The notes beneath the pieces were generated by a model that was not told where the DNA came from, did no database searches, and saw only the letters and a program-made list of their open reading frames with translations. From the NCBI GenBank assembly GCA_951812925.1, contig OX638370.1:113474897-113538896 (forward strand): a stretch of DNA of 64,000 bases, in the 5' to 3' direction. This document shows, in pieces, positions 33,843 to 45,750 of this stretch. Position numbers and translations under genes: made by a program. The DNA comes from Calliopum simillimum (taxonomy: Eukaryota > Arthropoda > Insecta > Diptera > Lauxaniidae). Numbering within the stretch: position 1 is the first letter of the stretch; every line of letters begins with the position of its first letter.

Positions 33843-34270
33843 GGCAGAGACTTGCTTGAAGACGACCCACAGCCAGAACGGCCAATCAAGGTGACCACTC
33901 CGGAAATCATTCAAGAAGTGTAAAACTTAATATTGGAATATGGCCGACTAAAGAAAACACAGCTCGCAGAAATGGCTTTAATATTACATACAATCATTTT
34001 TAAAACTCTTCACGATAACCTTGGCATGACTAAAGTCAGCGCAAGATGAATGACGAGAATGCTCACGAAACCTAAAATAAAGCACTTAAAGTATTCTAGG
34101 CAAGTTCTTTGACCTCTGTAATGGAGTTAGAGAGGGAGCAGTCCAAACAAGAGTCTATGCAGTGGCACAAAATTACCAAAAATCAAACATCAACACCTAA
34201 GAAGTATAAGATCTCATAGCGATAGTCTTTTGGAACTCAAAAGTGATCCTGTTGAAAAATACTACGCTTC
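33843..34270 (+). mobile_element. mariner transposase fragment, 5' and middle parts
   Basis: The first part (33843 onwards) reads GRDLLEDDPQPERPIKVTTP, then LHDNLGMTKVSAR and TRMLTKPK, the second helix-turn-helix and linker of a mariner transposase. A TGA stands in place of the usual Trp after VSAR, and there are further stops. After a gap, the frame near 34135-34265 reads SKQESMQWHKITKNQTSTPK and IVFWNSKVILL, the region after the first catalytic Asp. The first Asp motif itself and the C-terminal two are missing. It is a short, internally deleted fossil. Confidence 0.7.
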
Positions 34271-37136
34271 AATCTAAAGGTGTTCTTAAACCTTCATAGA
34301 AAAAAAAGGAAAAAATTTACACCTATTCTCTCCTGCGCCATACATTGAAGTGGAAAAAAAATCTTGTATTTACATCAACTCTTTACCCCCCATTCCGCGG
34401 ACTTAAGAATTTTTCCTCGTACATACAGTTTTTTTAGAAAGCACTATATAAATATTTAAATCAATCAATAAAATTAAAAATTCTAACCTTTTAGTAATAA
34501 TGTGAAAGATATGGAGTATATTTAAAATGAAAACCCATAATTAAGCGCAATTATTTAATACCCAAGAGGAGAAGAATCCAAAAGAAAAAAATGGCTGTAT
34601 GTATGTAATTGACATTGATTAATGAGCGCAAATATTTCATAAAATCTGAAGAAATAGAAAGAAAATGCGTTAAAGTAAAACGAAATATCGAAAAAAAAAA
34701 ATACTGATACAATTTTTCATAAATTGAATATTATTTTTAAGTTTAATTATAGTAAAAGTATCTAAAGATTGAAATATATTTGCATCAGAGCGTAAATACT
34801 CGTATCTAAGGAATTGCAAGAGAGACACACCAGACAGTAGTCTACAATTTGCTTCGACGGACGGACGCGTATGAACATAGACGACGGAAAATGCCATATA
34901 TAATTAATTTAAAATCATTTTTGATTGATATGTAATGAGTTTCAACTTTTCTCTTAGTTGTTTTACACTAAAAGTTAATGTACTTCCTACTTGGTGAATG
35001 CTAGATTTTTTGCATTTGAATCTTTCATAATGATAATCATGATGATGATTTTGGAAGTCTTCAATATTTGTCGATGCTGTTCAATGTTTCTTTGACTTTT
35101 TAAGTTTTTTCACCTAATTTTTTCAATATTTTTACCATCAAATGTAAACTTTTTCGATACTTTTTGCTATTTAAGACACTTTTTGTCAATATTTTTGTAT
35201 ATTTTTGTTATTATATGTCATTTTTAAAGATTTGAACTTCGTTATAAATCAATACTTTTCGATATTTATTAACTTGATTGATTTATAATGATTTGATGAA
35301 ATGGTTTTAACTTGATAGAAGCTTCTCACTTTAATGCCCAGTAAAATTTTTTGCTTTTCTGTGAGTTCTTCTTTAGTAAAAGCAAAAAATCATACGAAGA
35401 AAAACCTTAATCATTCTAAAGAGTTTGTGGATGAAATCAATTATGCAGATCGCTAACAATCTGGACAACAGATTTTTCAATTTGTTTCCTTCTACAGAAA
35501 CCTTTATTAGCATTATAAATAGTTTTAATGTCCTTGTTGTTGTTTTCATTGCTACGATATGCAGGCGAAAAGCTGGAAGAAATTAAGCCTCTTGAGTTTT
35601 TTTTTTTTTCTGAAAATATACTTGAAAAAGGAAAGGTCGCCTATGTACAAGATAAATTTCTAGAAAAACAAAAAAAATTCAAAATGATAAAAATTTGTCG
35701 CATTTGCGAACCTTAGCTGTTGCGACTTCACGGGTTCATAACTATACACAGTTATTCCTTAGTATCTATATATGTATACTAGGGTACTTTATACTTTAAT
35801 ATCGTAATAAATTAGGGCTCAATAGTTAAAGGATCATATGCTTTTGAGTTTGCATTCTTGCATATGTTTTATGTTTCTTCCAAGAAACGCTGCATCAAAT
35901 TACAAGAGGTTTTTCTTCTTGAACAACAGCAACAACAACAAAAACTACCGTTGGTCCCGAAAATATCTCGTCTTTTTTTCCCCGGTTATCATTTTAGGTA
36001 GCAATTCAACGATTAAATATAAAAATCATATAAAAAGGGGACAAAATCATATGAATCCGTGATATTATATGCGTGTGAAGGAGAAGACAAACTGTGCTAC
36101 AAATCGGTTTATTATGATTGGTCTTCTCTCCTCACCATCCATGTCATCAAAGCATCATAGTCTTTTTTTTTTATTATTAATATTATTACTATTGTTGTTG
36201 TCACTGGATTACTTTTACTACTGTGATGCAAACTCCCGGAAAGCAGGTTTCATACTCTTGCTAAGGGTTGTTTCTTCATCTTTGCCTGGAATTGTGTGTG
36301 TTTGTGTGCGCTTCAGAGTCCGTCATTTTATAACAGAAATTTTCAAGCGTCAGGTCAAAATTGTTTTATGTATTTGTGTGTTGCTATCTGTGTGCTATGC
36401 TGCATCTCAATTTCAAATTGATTTTCAATTGAAAATTTTTCATTCGTCTATTTTTAGTTGATTAACGACCTTTGATATCGGTAGTAGGGCTCCGTTTCTT
36501 GCGATTGTTTGAATTTTTAATTCAAACGCTGCATGCGGTTTGTGGTTTTGATTTGTTTTTTTTTATTCCTTTTAATCAAAAGTTTTGATATAAAACGGAT
36601 TTATGTGACTATAAAAAAATCAATTGATCATTAAAAAGATTTTAAAATATGAACATTATAAGAACTAATAAAATTTTTTATTAAAACTTCATAGTGACGT
36701 TGCAGTGTAATTAAAAAAATTTATGAAAATGTAAATACTGAATATACAAGAATAATTTTGTTTCAAAATTTAAATGCCAGTTTTGCATGTGGCCTTAGTT
36801 CATCAGTGCTGTTAAATACATTAATTGTTCACGAAACATACAGTTTATGTTTTTGGATCTGTAGAACACATTTGAATTTGTTAAATATTTGGAAAAATGT
36901 TAATATCCGAGGATCAAATTCAAGAGGTAAATCACAACAATATATTTTTTTTTTGTTTTAATAATTTTTCTATTAGAGTGGCCCAAAATTTTAAAATTTT
37001 TTGGAATTGCGCTCCTAACACATCAAAACATTCTCTTTGATGTAAACAAACACTTAGGTAAAATTTGGTCCATTTCGGAGAACATTTGATCTATTTTAAA
37101 CCATTTTAAAAACCGTCAAGTGGTCTTTCGTGCAAT

Positions 37137-38086
37137 CACGGTACTCTTGAACAGTCGATAGGTTTGATAAAAATGTGGAGAAAATCTGTGAATGGGGTTT
37201 CATTTGCATTACTTTAGTGGTCTGAAAAATGCAAACCTTGAAATCGTAGCTGATCATCCCCGCGAAATATCGCAAAAATACATATCCCATATAAAATAAA
37301 ACAAATTCAGAAAAAAAACGCAACAAGCAAATATAAAAATATTTATTTTTAATGTATTTTGCAATGTTGAATCTGAATCCGGCCTTACAATTACTGTATC
37401 TAATACGGTTTTTGAGATATCTTAGCCTAAACAAGGAAAAAATACCGTTTTTGCTATATTTTGAAGCTATATAACTAGAATATAGAGCATTCATTCGCAG
37501 AATTCGATACATTATCTGAAAGTCTCAATCTTTTTCTTTAAAACCGCATAAATTATGTCAATAGCTTAATTTTTCTCCGAAATATCGTAGACTAAAACAA
37601 TGAGAAAACACATTTTTTGCACTTTTTTAACTTTTTTAGGTTAGGATATCTCCGAGAAAAATAAAGATATCGACATTATTTGAATTAGGTTTAGAAGGCT
37701 GATTAAAGCTTTCCATTTCTGCATCAGAATTTAAGGATAAACGTCCTGTATATAGCTCCAAAATATAGCAAAAACGGTCTTTTTTCCTTGTTTGGGCTAA
37801 GGTATCTCAAAAACCGTATAAGATACAGCAATTTAAGGGTCGGATTCGGATTCAGCATTACAAAATATATTAAAAATAACTATTTTTACATATGCTTGTT
37901 GCGTTTTTTTTTCTGAATTTTTTTTATTTTATATGGGATATGTATTTTTGCGATATTTCGCGGGGATGATCAGCTACGATTTCGGGGTTTGCATTTTTCA
38001 GACCACTAAACTAATGCAAATGAAACCCCATTCACAGATTTTCTCTACATTTTCATCAAACCTATCGACTGTTCAAGAGCACCGTG
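37137..38086. mobile_element. Foldback element, CACGGT ends, 4-bp duplication
   Basis: The left end CACGGTACTCTTGAACAGTC and right end GACTGTTCAAGAGCACCGTG are inverse, with one extra mismatch. They are flanked by CAAT on both sides (37133-37136, 38087-38090). The 950 bp are an imperfect palindrome centred near 37610. The interior AGGTTAGGATATCTC/AAGATATCGACATT block and the end sequence relate it to the element at 31929-33315. Open frames at 37096-37512 and 37933-38115 are mirror products of the palindrome. Confidence 0.87.
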
Positions 38087-38149
38087 CAATTGAATTAAAT
38101 ATTGTCCAAATTTAAATGCTACAAAAATTGCAAGTTTTGAATTTAAAAG

Positions 38150-38995
38150 GAGTGCCATATCAACTGGGGGTGTCACACCTTCCGGGCTTACACTATAATG
38201 ATTTTAAACTTTAGTGAAAAAGTGGGTACACCACTTATCAGATAACGCCCACTTTTCGAAAACTATATGATATATATTTCCAGCACGTACCTAAAAAATT
38301 TTAGCAAAATAGCTTGTATAGTTTGCAAGAATAACGAAACTAGAGTTCGCCTTGTGGCCGATATTCCACCATTTCGATTTGATTATAAGCTTTTATACCC
38401 TTCCTTGGTCGATAAAACACAAAAAGCTTTTAATATTCTTCCTTCGGATTATCTGCATGCATAAAAATCGGGGCAACAGCTGAGTTGAAATAGCGTGCTT
38501 TCCATTTAGAAGCGTGTAACTCCTACTAAAAAGCAAAAAGGTTTTGATGTCTTTCCGTTCTGTTAATTTTGTCCCAATTGAAAAATTCATAAAAATCAAT
38601 GGTCATTTTATCGTTCCTTAGCGCAAACCATATCTCCATACCAAATATCATAAAAATGGATGCAGTGGTTTGGCCGTGAGAGCGTTTTATTCACTTGAGG
38701 GCGTGGCACCGCCCATTTAAAAAATAATAGTTATTTTATCGTTCCTTAGTGCTAAACTTATCTCTATAGTAAATTTCATGAAAATGGATGCAATGGTTTG
38801 GCTGTGAGAGCGTTTCTTCCACTAAGGGGCGTGGTACCGCCCACTTAAAAACATAATTATCATTTTATCGTTCGTTAGTGCTAACCTTATCTCCATGCCG
38901 AATTTCATTAAAATCGATGCAGTAGTTTAGCCGTGAGAGCGTTTTTTCTGTTAAGGAGCGCGACACCGCCCACTAAAAAAAAAAGTACAATCGCA
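38150..38995 (+). repeat. Tandem GGGCGTGGCACCGCCC modules, about 128-bp units
   Basis: Three units at about 38598, 38727 and 38856 each contain CATTTTATCGTTCCTTAG, ATCTCCATACCAAAT, GCAGTGGTTTGGCCGTGAGA, AGCGTTTT and the block GGGCGTGGCACCGCCCA (38699, 38827; degenerate at 38949). A related, older module precedes them (GATAACGCCCACTTTTCG near 38241; TTGTATAGTTTGC near 38314). Confidence 0.75.
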
Positions 38996-39122
38996 TGCAC
39001 TGCGCTTCCTCCAAGGAAATCGGTTGAGACTTAAGTGTAGAAACAGGGATTAAACCAATTTCGTTTCCCTATTTATATAAGTATAGATTAACGAAATGTT
39101 TGGGAAAATGTGTCGAAAAAAA

Positions 39123-39876
39123 AACTAGTAAGGGTGTAACATTTGGCCTGGCAAAACATTAAATACCCTACACTGCAGTATTTCGAAAATGTTGCTTATA
39201 TGGGAGGTGCCACACCCTTTTGTTCGAGTTCACCCAGTTTTTGCTTAGAGCTTGCATTTATAGTTCTTATTGTCTGAGTAAAATTAAGTTCAATTATCTC
39301 AAAAAACGTTTTTAGTATAGCGTTTTGAAGCTGGGAGGTGCCACGCCCTCTTGTCCGAGTTTATCTTGTTTTAGATCAGAGCGTGCATTTATAGTCTTCA
39401 GTATTAGAGTGAAATTTAGTTGGATTATCCCAAAAAACTCTTTCAGTATAGCGTTTTGAAGCTTTTGCTTATATCGGAGGTGCCACGCCCTCTTGTCCGA
39501 TTTCACCCAGTTTTTGTTGAGAGCTTGCGCTAATAATTCGTACTATTTAAGTGTATTTTGGTTGAATTGTTATGAAAAATACTCCTAAAGTTGCATTTCG
39601 AATATATTTTTTTTTATGGGCGGTAGGCGTGTCCGTTGACCGATTTCGGTCATTTTCAATCCCACGAGCTTATTATTTTGGTTAGTTTTCCCGTAAAAAA
39701 TATTTCCACGTACAGCCAGCGAGCCAGCCAGCCAGACAGACGGATATGGCTATATCGACTCAGGAAGTGACGCTGATCAAGAATATATATACTTTTCTAT
39801 ATCTGTAACGCCTCCTTCTCTGCGTTACAAACGGAAGGACAAAGTGAATATACCCTGGGTGTAGGGTATAAAAATA
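39123..39876 (+). repeat. Interspersed repeat family X, copy 2
   Basis: The second copy of the 15581-16380 repeat in the same orientation, with the same AACTAGTAAGGGTGT start, tandem GCCACGCCCTCTTGTCCGA units, GGGCGGTAGGCGTGTCCGTTG module and the TATACCCTGGGTGTAGGGTATA end hairpin. One internal unit is shortened compared with copy 1. Confidence 0.75.
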
Positions 39877-40812
39877 TTGAAAAATGTGTCACGGTTAGAA
39901 ATTTACCGCTATTGCGGCCATAGAAAAAATAATCAATTTAAATTAGAGCCGAAAAATACTTGTACCAAAACATCAACACTGGACAAGTAAACTTCTTCAA
40001 CGAAAATGGGACAATTGTCCCTAGACTGGAAAAGAAGTAATGCACAGCACTGGTGGAAAGATAGTGCAGCCGTGAATAATTGTCTTTAAACTAATCAGCT
40101 GGTATCATATGTTATGTTACGAATTTCTTTATTGACATTCCAAAATTTGGTCTCATCCAAAGTTATACAGAGTATACTTACTTCTAAGTTTTAAATGAAC
40201 AAAATAGTTTTCAAGTCATATATAAATAATAAACTTTCAGAAACGAACCAAAAATCTCGAAAATCTCTTTAAAAACTGATTTTTAATCTGACAAATTAAA
40301 AATGAACAACCCGATCAAATCAAGTGCCTTGTGTAATAAGTAGAAAAAAATTGGTAAAATGCTTGTTATCACTTAGAAAGGATTTTCATTTTAAAGTCAT
40401 CTTACGAACTTTGTCGACTTTTTCAATAGTTATGAAAATTTGCTGCTTTTATCGGTTTTCTAGTAATTTTAGTAAATGTTCGACTTTTTCGAATGCACAG
40501 TCAGGAGTTTAACTAACAAACTTTTATTTGCAATCATTAGTTAAACTCCAGAGTTTCATTGGTTAACCATTAGTCAACTAAAAGCTGATGCTGGTGATAT
40601 AGCGTCTATATAAGTTATAGATGTAGAAAATGTTTACGTCTGACAACGGATGTAACAAAGATATTGACTCAGTTTATAATACATAGCATAGTTGATCGTC
40701 TGTAACAAGTTTTAATCAAATGCCTGCCTTATTTTATAAACTAAAACAAAGAATTTCGTGACAGATTTCTCTTGCATTCTTCCACTTTTCTCATCTTTTG
40801 TCTATTGTTTTA

Positions 40813-42027
40813 AAGGGTTTTTCAATAGGGACGCTACAAAAGTAGGCCGATAGGGACAGCAAACGACGCTATATTTTTCCCGCTCTCTTGACATTTCCCT
40901 TTAGTAAGGTTTGACATCATGGAAAGATATACGAGCCAACAATGAATAGAAATTATTAAAATTTACTATCGAAATTCGGAGTCAGTGACCTCAACTTTAT
41001 GAGAGCTACGTCCAATTTATGGTCGTCATAATCGTCCTACCAGATCAACAATTGAGCGTTTAGTGGAAAAATTTGAATCCAAAGGCACAGTACAAAATTT
41101 TCCGTTGCCAGTGAGATAAAGAAGTGCCCGTAGTGTCGAGAATATTGCTGCCGCTGAGGCTTCAGTTCAAGAAAGCCCAAATGTGTCTCTCATACGTCGT
41201 TCTCAAGCGTTAGGCATCACTGTGAAGGCGTTGTGGCGAATTTTGCGAAAAGATCTTGGCCTACATACTTACAAGATCAAATTGACGCAGGAACTGAAGC
41301 CGCTTGACCACCAGAAGCGTCGCATGTTCGTGAATTGGGCTGAGCACCAGTTTGAAAATGATTCGGATTTTCATCGAAAAATCATCTTCAGCGATGAGGC
41401 TCATTCCTGGCTGAATGGCTTCGTCAATAAGCCAAATATGCGTTATTGGTCAGGCAGCAATTCACACGTATTCCATGAGTCACCATTGTATCCCGAAAAA
41501 ATTACGGTTTGGTGCGGTTTATGGGCCGTATTTCTTCCGTGACGATCAAGACCGGCACGTTACTGTGAATGGGAATCGCTACCGTTCAATGATAACCGAA
41601 TATTTTTGGCCCGAACTGGATGATACGGACTTGGACAATATGTGTTTTCAACAGGACGGCGCCACAAGCCACACAGCGAATGTCACAATCAATTTATTGA
41701 AAACCAAGTTTGGTGAACGTGTTATCTCACGAAATGGCCCAGTCGATTGGCCGCCTCGGTCGTGCGATTTGACTCCGTTAGACTATTTCCTGTGGGGCTA
41801 CGTCAAGTCTATGGTCTATGCCAACAAGCCAGCGACGATTGATGAACTTCGTACTTCATCGTCTGGACTTCTGCAAGCGTGCCCGTGGTGGCCATGCAAA
41901 AGAAATCGAGTTCCATACATAATGGCATCGAATGTACTTTCACAGGAATAAAGAATTTTATTGATAACCAAAACCGTTTTTGTTTTATTTAAAAAATCTT
42001 TTGTAGCGCTCTTATTGAAAAACCCTT
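40813..42027 (+). mobile_element. rosa-type mariner element (D,D41D), complete ends, dead transposase
   Basis: The element is 1215 bp with inverted ends AAGGGTTTTTCAATA...CGCTACAAAAG (left) and CTTTTGTAGCG...TATTGAAAAACCCTT (right). They differ at about three positions and are flanked by TA (40811-40812, 42028-42029). The transposase would start at ATG 40919. Catalytic motifs are IIFSDEAHSWLNG, FQQDGATSHTA and DLTPLDYFLWGYV, with 41 residues between the last two Asp, the D,D41D (rosa) signature. The gene is broken by stops at 40943-40945, 41000-41002 and 41117-41119. A frameshift lies just before 41540, and an apparent deletion plus frameshift near 41850 moves the C-terminal EIEFHT into another frame. 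The rosa group was described from tephritids. Confidence 0.92.
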
Positions 42028-42999
42028 TAGTTAATCGAAACACTGTGAATATGAAAAGTTAGTTAAAATCTTGTCTCCATTTTAGTTAACTAATTGGTTA
42101 AATAATGGCTGTAAGTCTGGACCAGGGCCTAAGTATTCTGCGTCTTTGTCGGTACTTTTAACTTTTAATTGATGTCTATTTTCTGACTCTTATCCACAAA
42201 AGATATGAAAATCTGATCAGAGTCAAATTTGCCATTATTTCTGTTCTGAATATTTACCAAAATCATCTAGAAAACTTTTGCCTTACTTTCTCTTAACCGT
42301 ATTAAAGTTTCAAAGATTTGATTTAATTCCTAAAAATAATCTCTTAATTCATTTTGATTTATATTTAAAAGTGTCTTCATGCAATTGATGAACTTGTTTT
42401 TGCACACATATCTTAATAAAATGCATTTAAGTGTTAAAATATAACATTATTCAGGCTAATTGTTAACTACATATGCATTTCACCATTAATTATAATAAAT
42501 TTTATTTAAAATTCAAAATTTGTTTATTACCTACAATTCATTATTTTCCGCCATGTACTACATACATATTTATATGAATATATGTTTGTATGTACGTACG
42601 TTATTTAACAATTTTCTATTCATCGTTACACCAGTGATTTTATCGTCTTCACATGCAATTTCGCGATTTAATTTTTATTTCTGCTGAAAAATTAATTTAA
42701 TGCTTTTAATATGTTTTTGTTCATATTTCGCTTAGTTTTCCATTGCTATTACTTTTTGCCTGACTTACGTCTGACCCTGTATACAGTTCATACTATGTGC
42801 ATGTCTGTATGTATTAAATTAAAGCAATAATATACTTGTACGCTCTGTGTATATAGTTCGCGTTTTTACGATAATTAAAAATGGAACTGTTTTTTTTTTT
42901 TTCTCTTTTTTGCATATGCGTCGATTAAAATGCATTAGGGTGGATCTTTGAAGAAAACAAAAAAAATAAAATTTTCAATTCGTGATACATTTTTTCAAT

Positions 43000-43745
43000 A
43001 GTATTTAGAACATCGGATTTTCTTATATGATTATATTGAACTTTTTTTTCGAAGTTTTTATTCCATGTTACCTTTTTCTCGTGAGAATTTATAACATGAG
43101 ATTTTTTATACCTTGCAATTTTAATTTTGTGGAATTTTTTTCGAGATTTTTTATTTGACGATACCTTTTTCTCGTGAGAATTTATATCATGATATTTTTT
43201 TATAAAGTAGTTTTTATTTCATGAAATGTTTGTCTCGTAGAACTAAGGACTATCATCCACTATCTTTTAATGCCATTAGACTCTCACATGTTATAAAAAT
43301 CTCATGAAAGAAATCAGATGTGTTTAAAATTTCATCAGCCAAATACAATACTTAATTGACAAAAGATTGCATAGAATGTTTATTTCATGAGATTTTTATC
43401 TGATGTAATTTTCATTTGATGATAATTTTTTTCTATAAGAATTAATTAGATGAGAGTTTTTAAATTATGCAATTTTTAGTTTATCAAATTTTTTTCTAGA
43501 GATTTTTATTACATGCTAGCTTTTTCTCGAGAGAATTTCCAGCATGAGATTTTTTATATGATGCAATTTTAATTTCAAGGAATTTTTTTCTCGATATTTT
43601 TATTTCATGCTACCTTTTTCTCGTGAGAATTTATATCATGATATTTTTTTTAGTGTAATTTACTTTATTCTTTTAAAAATTTATAGCATGATATTTTTTA
43701 TATAATGCAATGTTCATTTCATTGAAATCTTTTATTGTAACATCA
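43000..43745 (+). repeat. Degenerate tandem of CTCGTGAGAATTTAT units
   Basis: Diverged units of about 100-110 bp contain TTTCATGCTACCTTTTTCTC, GTGAGAATTTATATCATGA, TATTTTTTATA and TGCAATTTTAATTTC. Related CATGAGAT words also recur at 47400-47720. No coding. Confidence 0.6.
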
Positions 43746-43779
43746 CCTGACGACTAACTAAAAGCAACATTTTATGAAA

Positions 43780-44040
43780 TTTTAAAACCTTATCTCCTCA
43801 GCTTGAATCAACAATTATTTCTGTCACACAGACTTGTGGTAGTCGAATACGTGCACAAATTCTAAAACCTTATGCCGTAATTTCCTCAACTTGAATCATC
43901 AGTTACCTTTGACATAAATACTTGCGTTAGTCTGTTTCGAGCACAAATCTCCTAAACTCCTCAAACTGAAGCACCGATTACTTCTGTCATGCAAACTTGT
44001 GGTAGTCGAATTCGTGCACAAACACTGAAACCTAATGATA
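43780..44040 (+). repeat. Minisatellite of about 85-90 bp, left block (3 units)
   Basis: Units carry ACTTGTGGTAGTCGAATTCG, TGCACAAATTCTGAAACCTA, CTCCTCAACTTGA and CAGTTACTTCTGTCAT. They recur near 43830, 43925 and 43995. The array resumes at 44935. Confidence 0.75.
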
Positions 44041-44934
44041 AAAATAATAATTTTAAAACAATTTAAACTTTCCAAATATGTCCCACTCTAATTGAAGCCC
44101 ACAAATTTGAAGTAAAAATTTAATTTAAAATATTTTTTTGATTTAATTTTTGTTGTTGCCTTTATTTTTATTATTAATGCATTTGCAAGAGTGAACTCAT
44201 CAAACAGCGAATTCATCATGAAAATCGCGCGCATGAAATTGCGCCAATACACAGAAAGTTATGGCGCACATGCACAGACACCGCCATACACACACAGAGT
44301 ACGAAATGGGAGTCATATAAATGATTTAAAACTTTAAACTTTTAACATTCATTCGTTTTGCGCAACGAATTTTTATAGCGAATGACGCCCTCATAATTTT
44401 GTTAAAAAAATAAAAAAGAAAATCGACAAAAAAGGAAGGAAGGAAGGAAAAATAGAAGTAAAATGAATGCGCACAGGATTCCTTTTTGTTTTTTTTTTGA
44501 TTTGCTGCAGCACCTACCTACATTTGTAGTTTGACGCAGGACCGGACTTTATTTTAATATTTATTGCTTGGTAGTAAAAAATACAAAAAGTAGTAGAATA
44601 CTACGACGGCAAATTATACAGTATGCATTATACAGGGCCATAGTTGAAATGCAAATAAATATAAAAATTGAGTTGTGAAAACATATCGTCGGGTTAAAAC
44701 TACAACTAGACATCTACATGTACTGAAATTTTGAGTTAAGTATACAAAAACAAGAAGAAAAAACGGATCTTTGCCCCAGTCTAGTCGGTTTTTTGATATG
44801 TAGTCCTCATCCAATTTTACATAAAGAATAAAAAGTAGAAAACTGCAAAATCCCATACAAAAAACGAAATTTAAGAAACTTAAAACGCTTTTTTCTCCTA
44901 AGAAATTCATAAAATCATTGGGTTATTAACGAAT
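44041..44934. other. Sequence interrupting the minisatellite
   Basis: About 890 bp without the repeat unit. It holds a GAAG tetranucleotide run (44434-44450) and a GCGCGC/GCGCA-rich part near 44226-44260. No ends or duplication mark it as an insertion, and no gene was recognised. Confidence 0.4.
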
Positions 44935-45750
44935 ACGATAGTCGATTTTGTGCGCAAATTCTGAATCCTAATCCCATAATCTTCCCAACTTGACTCAGCA
45001 GTTATTTTTGTCATATTGCTTTGTGGTAGTCGAATTCGTGCACAAGTTCTGAAACCTAATCCCCTTACCTCCTCAACTTGACTCAGTTATTTCTGTGATG
45101 TAGGCTTGCGGTAGTCGAATTCATGTACAAACTCTGAAACCTAATCTCCTTACTTCCTCAACTTGACTCATTAGTTACTTCTGTCATGTAGGCGAATTCA
45201 AGTAAGACTCTGAAACCTTATCTCCCTAACTTGGCTCATTAGTTTTTTTTGTCATATTGCCTCGCGGTAGTCGAAGCCATAAGTTATTTTTGTCATGTTG
45301 CCTCGGAGTAGTCGAATTCGTGCACAAGTTCTGAAACCTAATCCACTTACCTCCTTAACTTGACTCACCAGTTACTTCTATGATGTAAGCTTGCGGTAGT
45401 CGAATTTATGCACAGACTCTGAAAAATAATCTCCCAACTTGACTCATCAGTTAATTCTGTCATGTTGCCTTACGTTAGTCGAATTCATGCACAAATTCTG
45501 AAACCTAATCTCGTAATCTCCTCAACATGAATCACCAGTTACTTCTGTCATGTAGATTTGCGATATTCAAATTCGTGCGCAAACTTGACTCATCATTTTT
45601 CCTATCATGTTGCCATGCGGTAGTCCGATTTGTGCAAAAATTCTGAAACTTAGTTCCTTAACCTTCGCAACTTAATTGATACCTCTGTCATGTAGACTTG
45701 CGGCAGTCGAAACCGTGCACAAACTCTGAAACCTACTTTCTTAATCTTTC
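44935..45750 (+). repeat. Minisatellite of about 85-90 bp, right block (9-10 units)
   Basis: The same unit as at 43780-44040: TTGCGGTAGTCGAATTCATG, CACAAACTCTGAAACCTAAT, CTCCTTACCTCCTCAACTTG and ACTCATCAGTTACTTCTGTC. Unit length varies by deletions. The units are too long, too diverged and without spacers, so this is not a CRISPR array. Confidence 0.85.

Noticed and set aside
36069..36461. 130-codon hydrophobic frame that looks membrane-like
   Set aside because: The Leu-rich part comes from a T/A-rich TTATTATTA tract. There is no conserved domain, no start context and no splice signals.
37096..38115. Two related 60-138 codon frames on opposite strands
   Set aside because: They are mirror images created by the foldback palindrome at 37137-38086.
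43780..45750. Possible CRISPR-like array
   Set aside because: Units of 85-90 bp are contiguous and diverged, without unique spacers, in a eukaryotic intron. It is a minisatellite.
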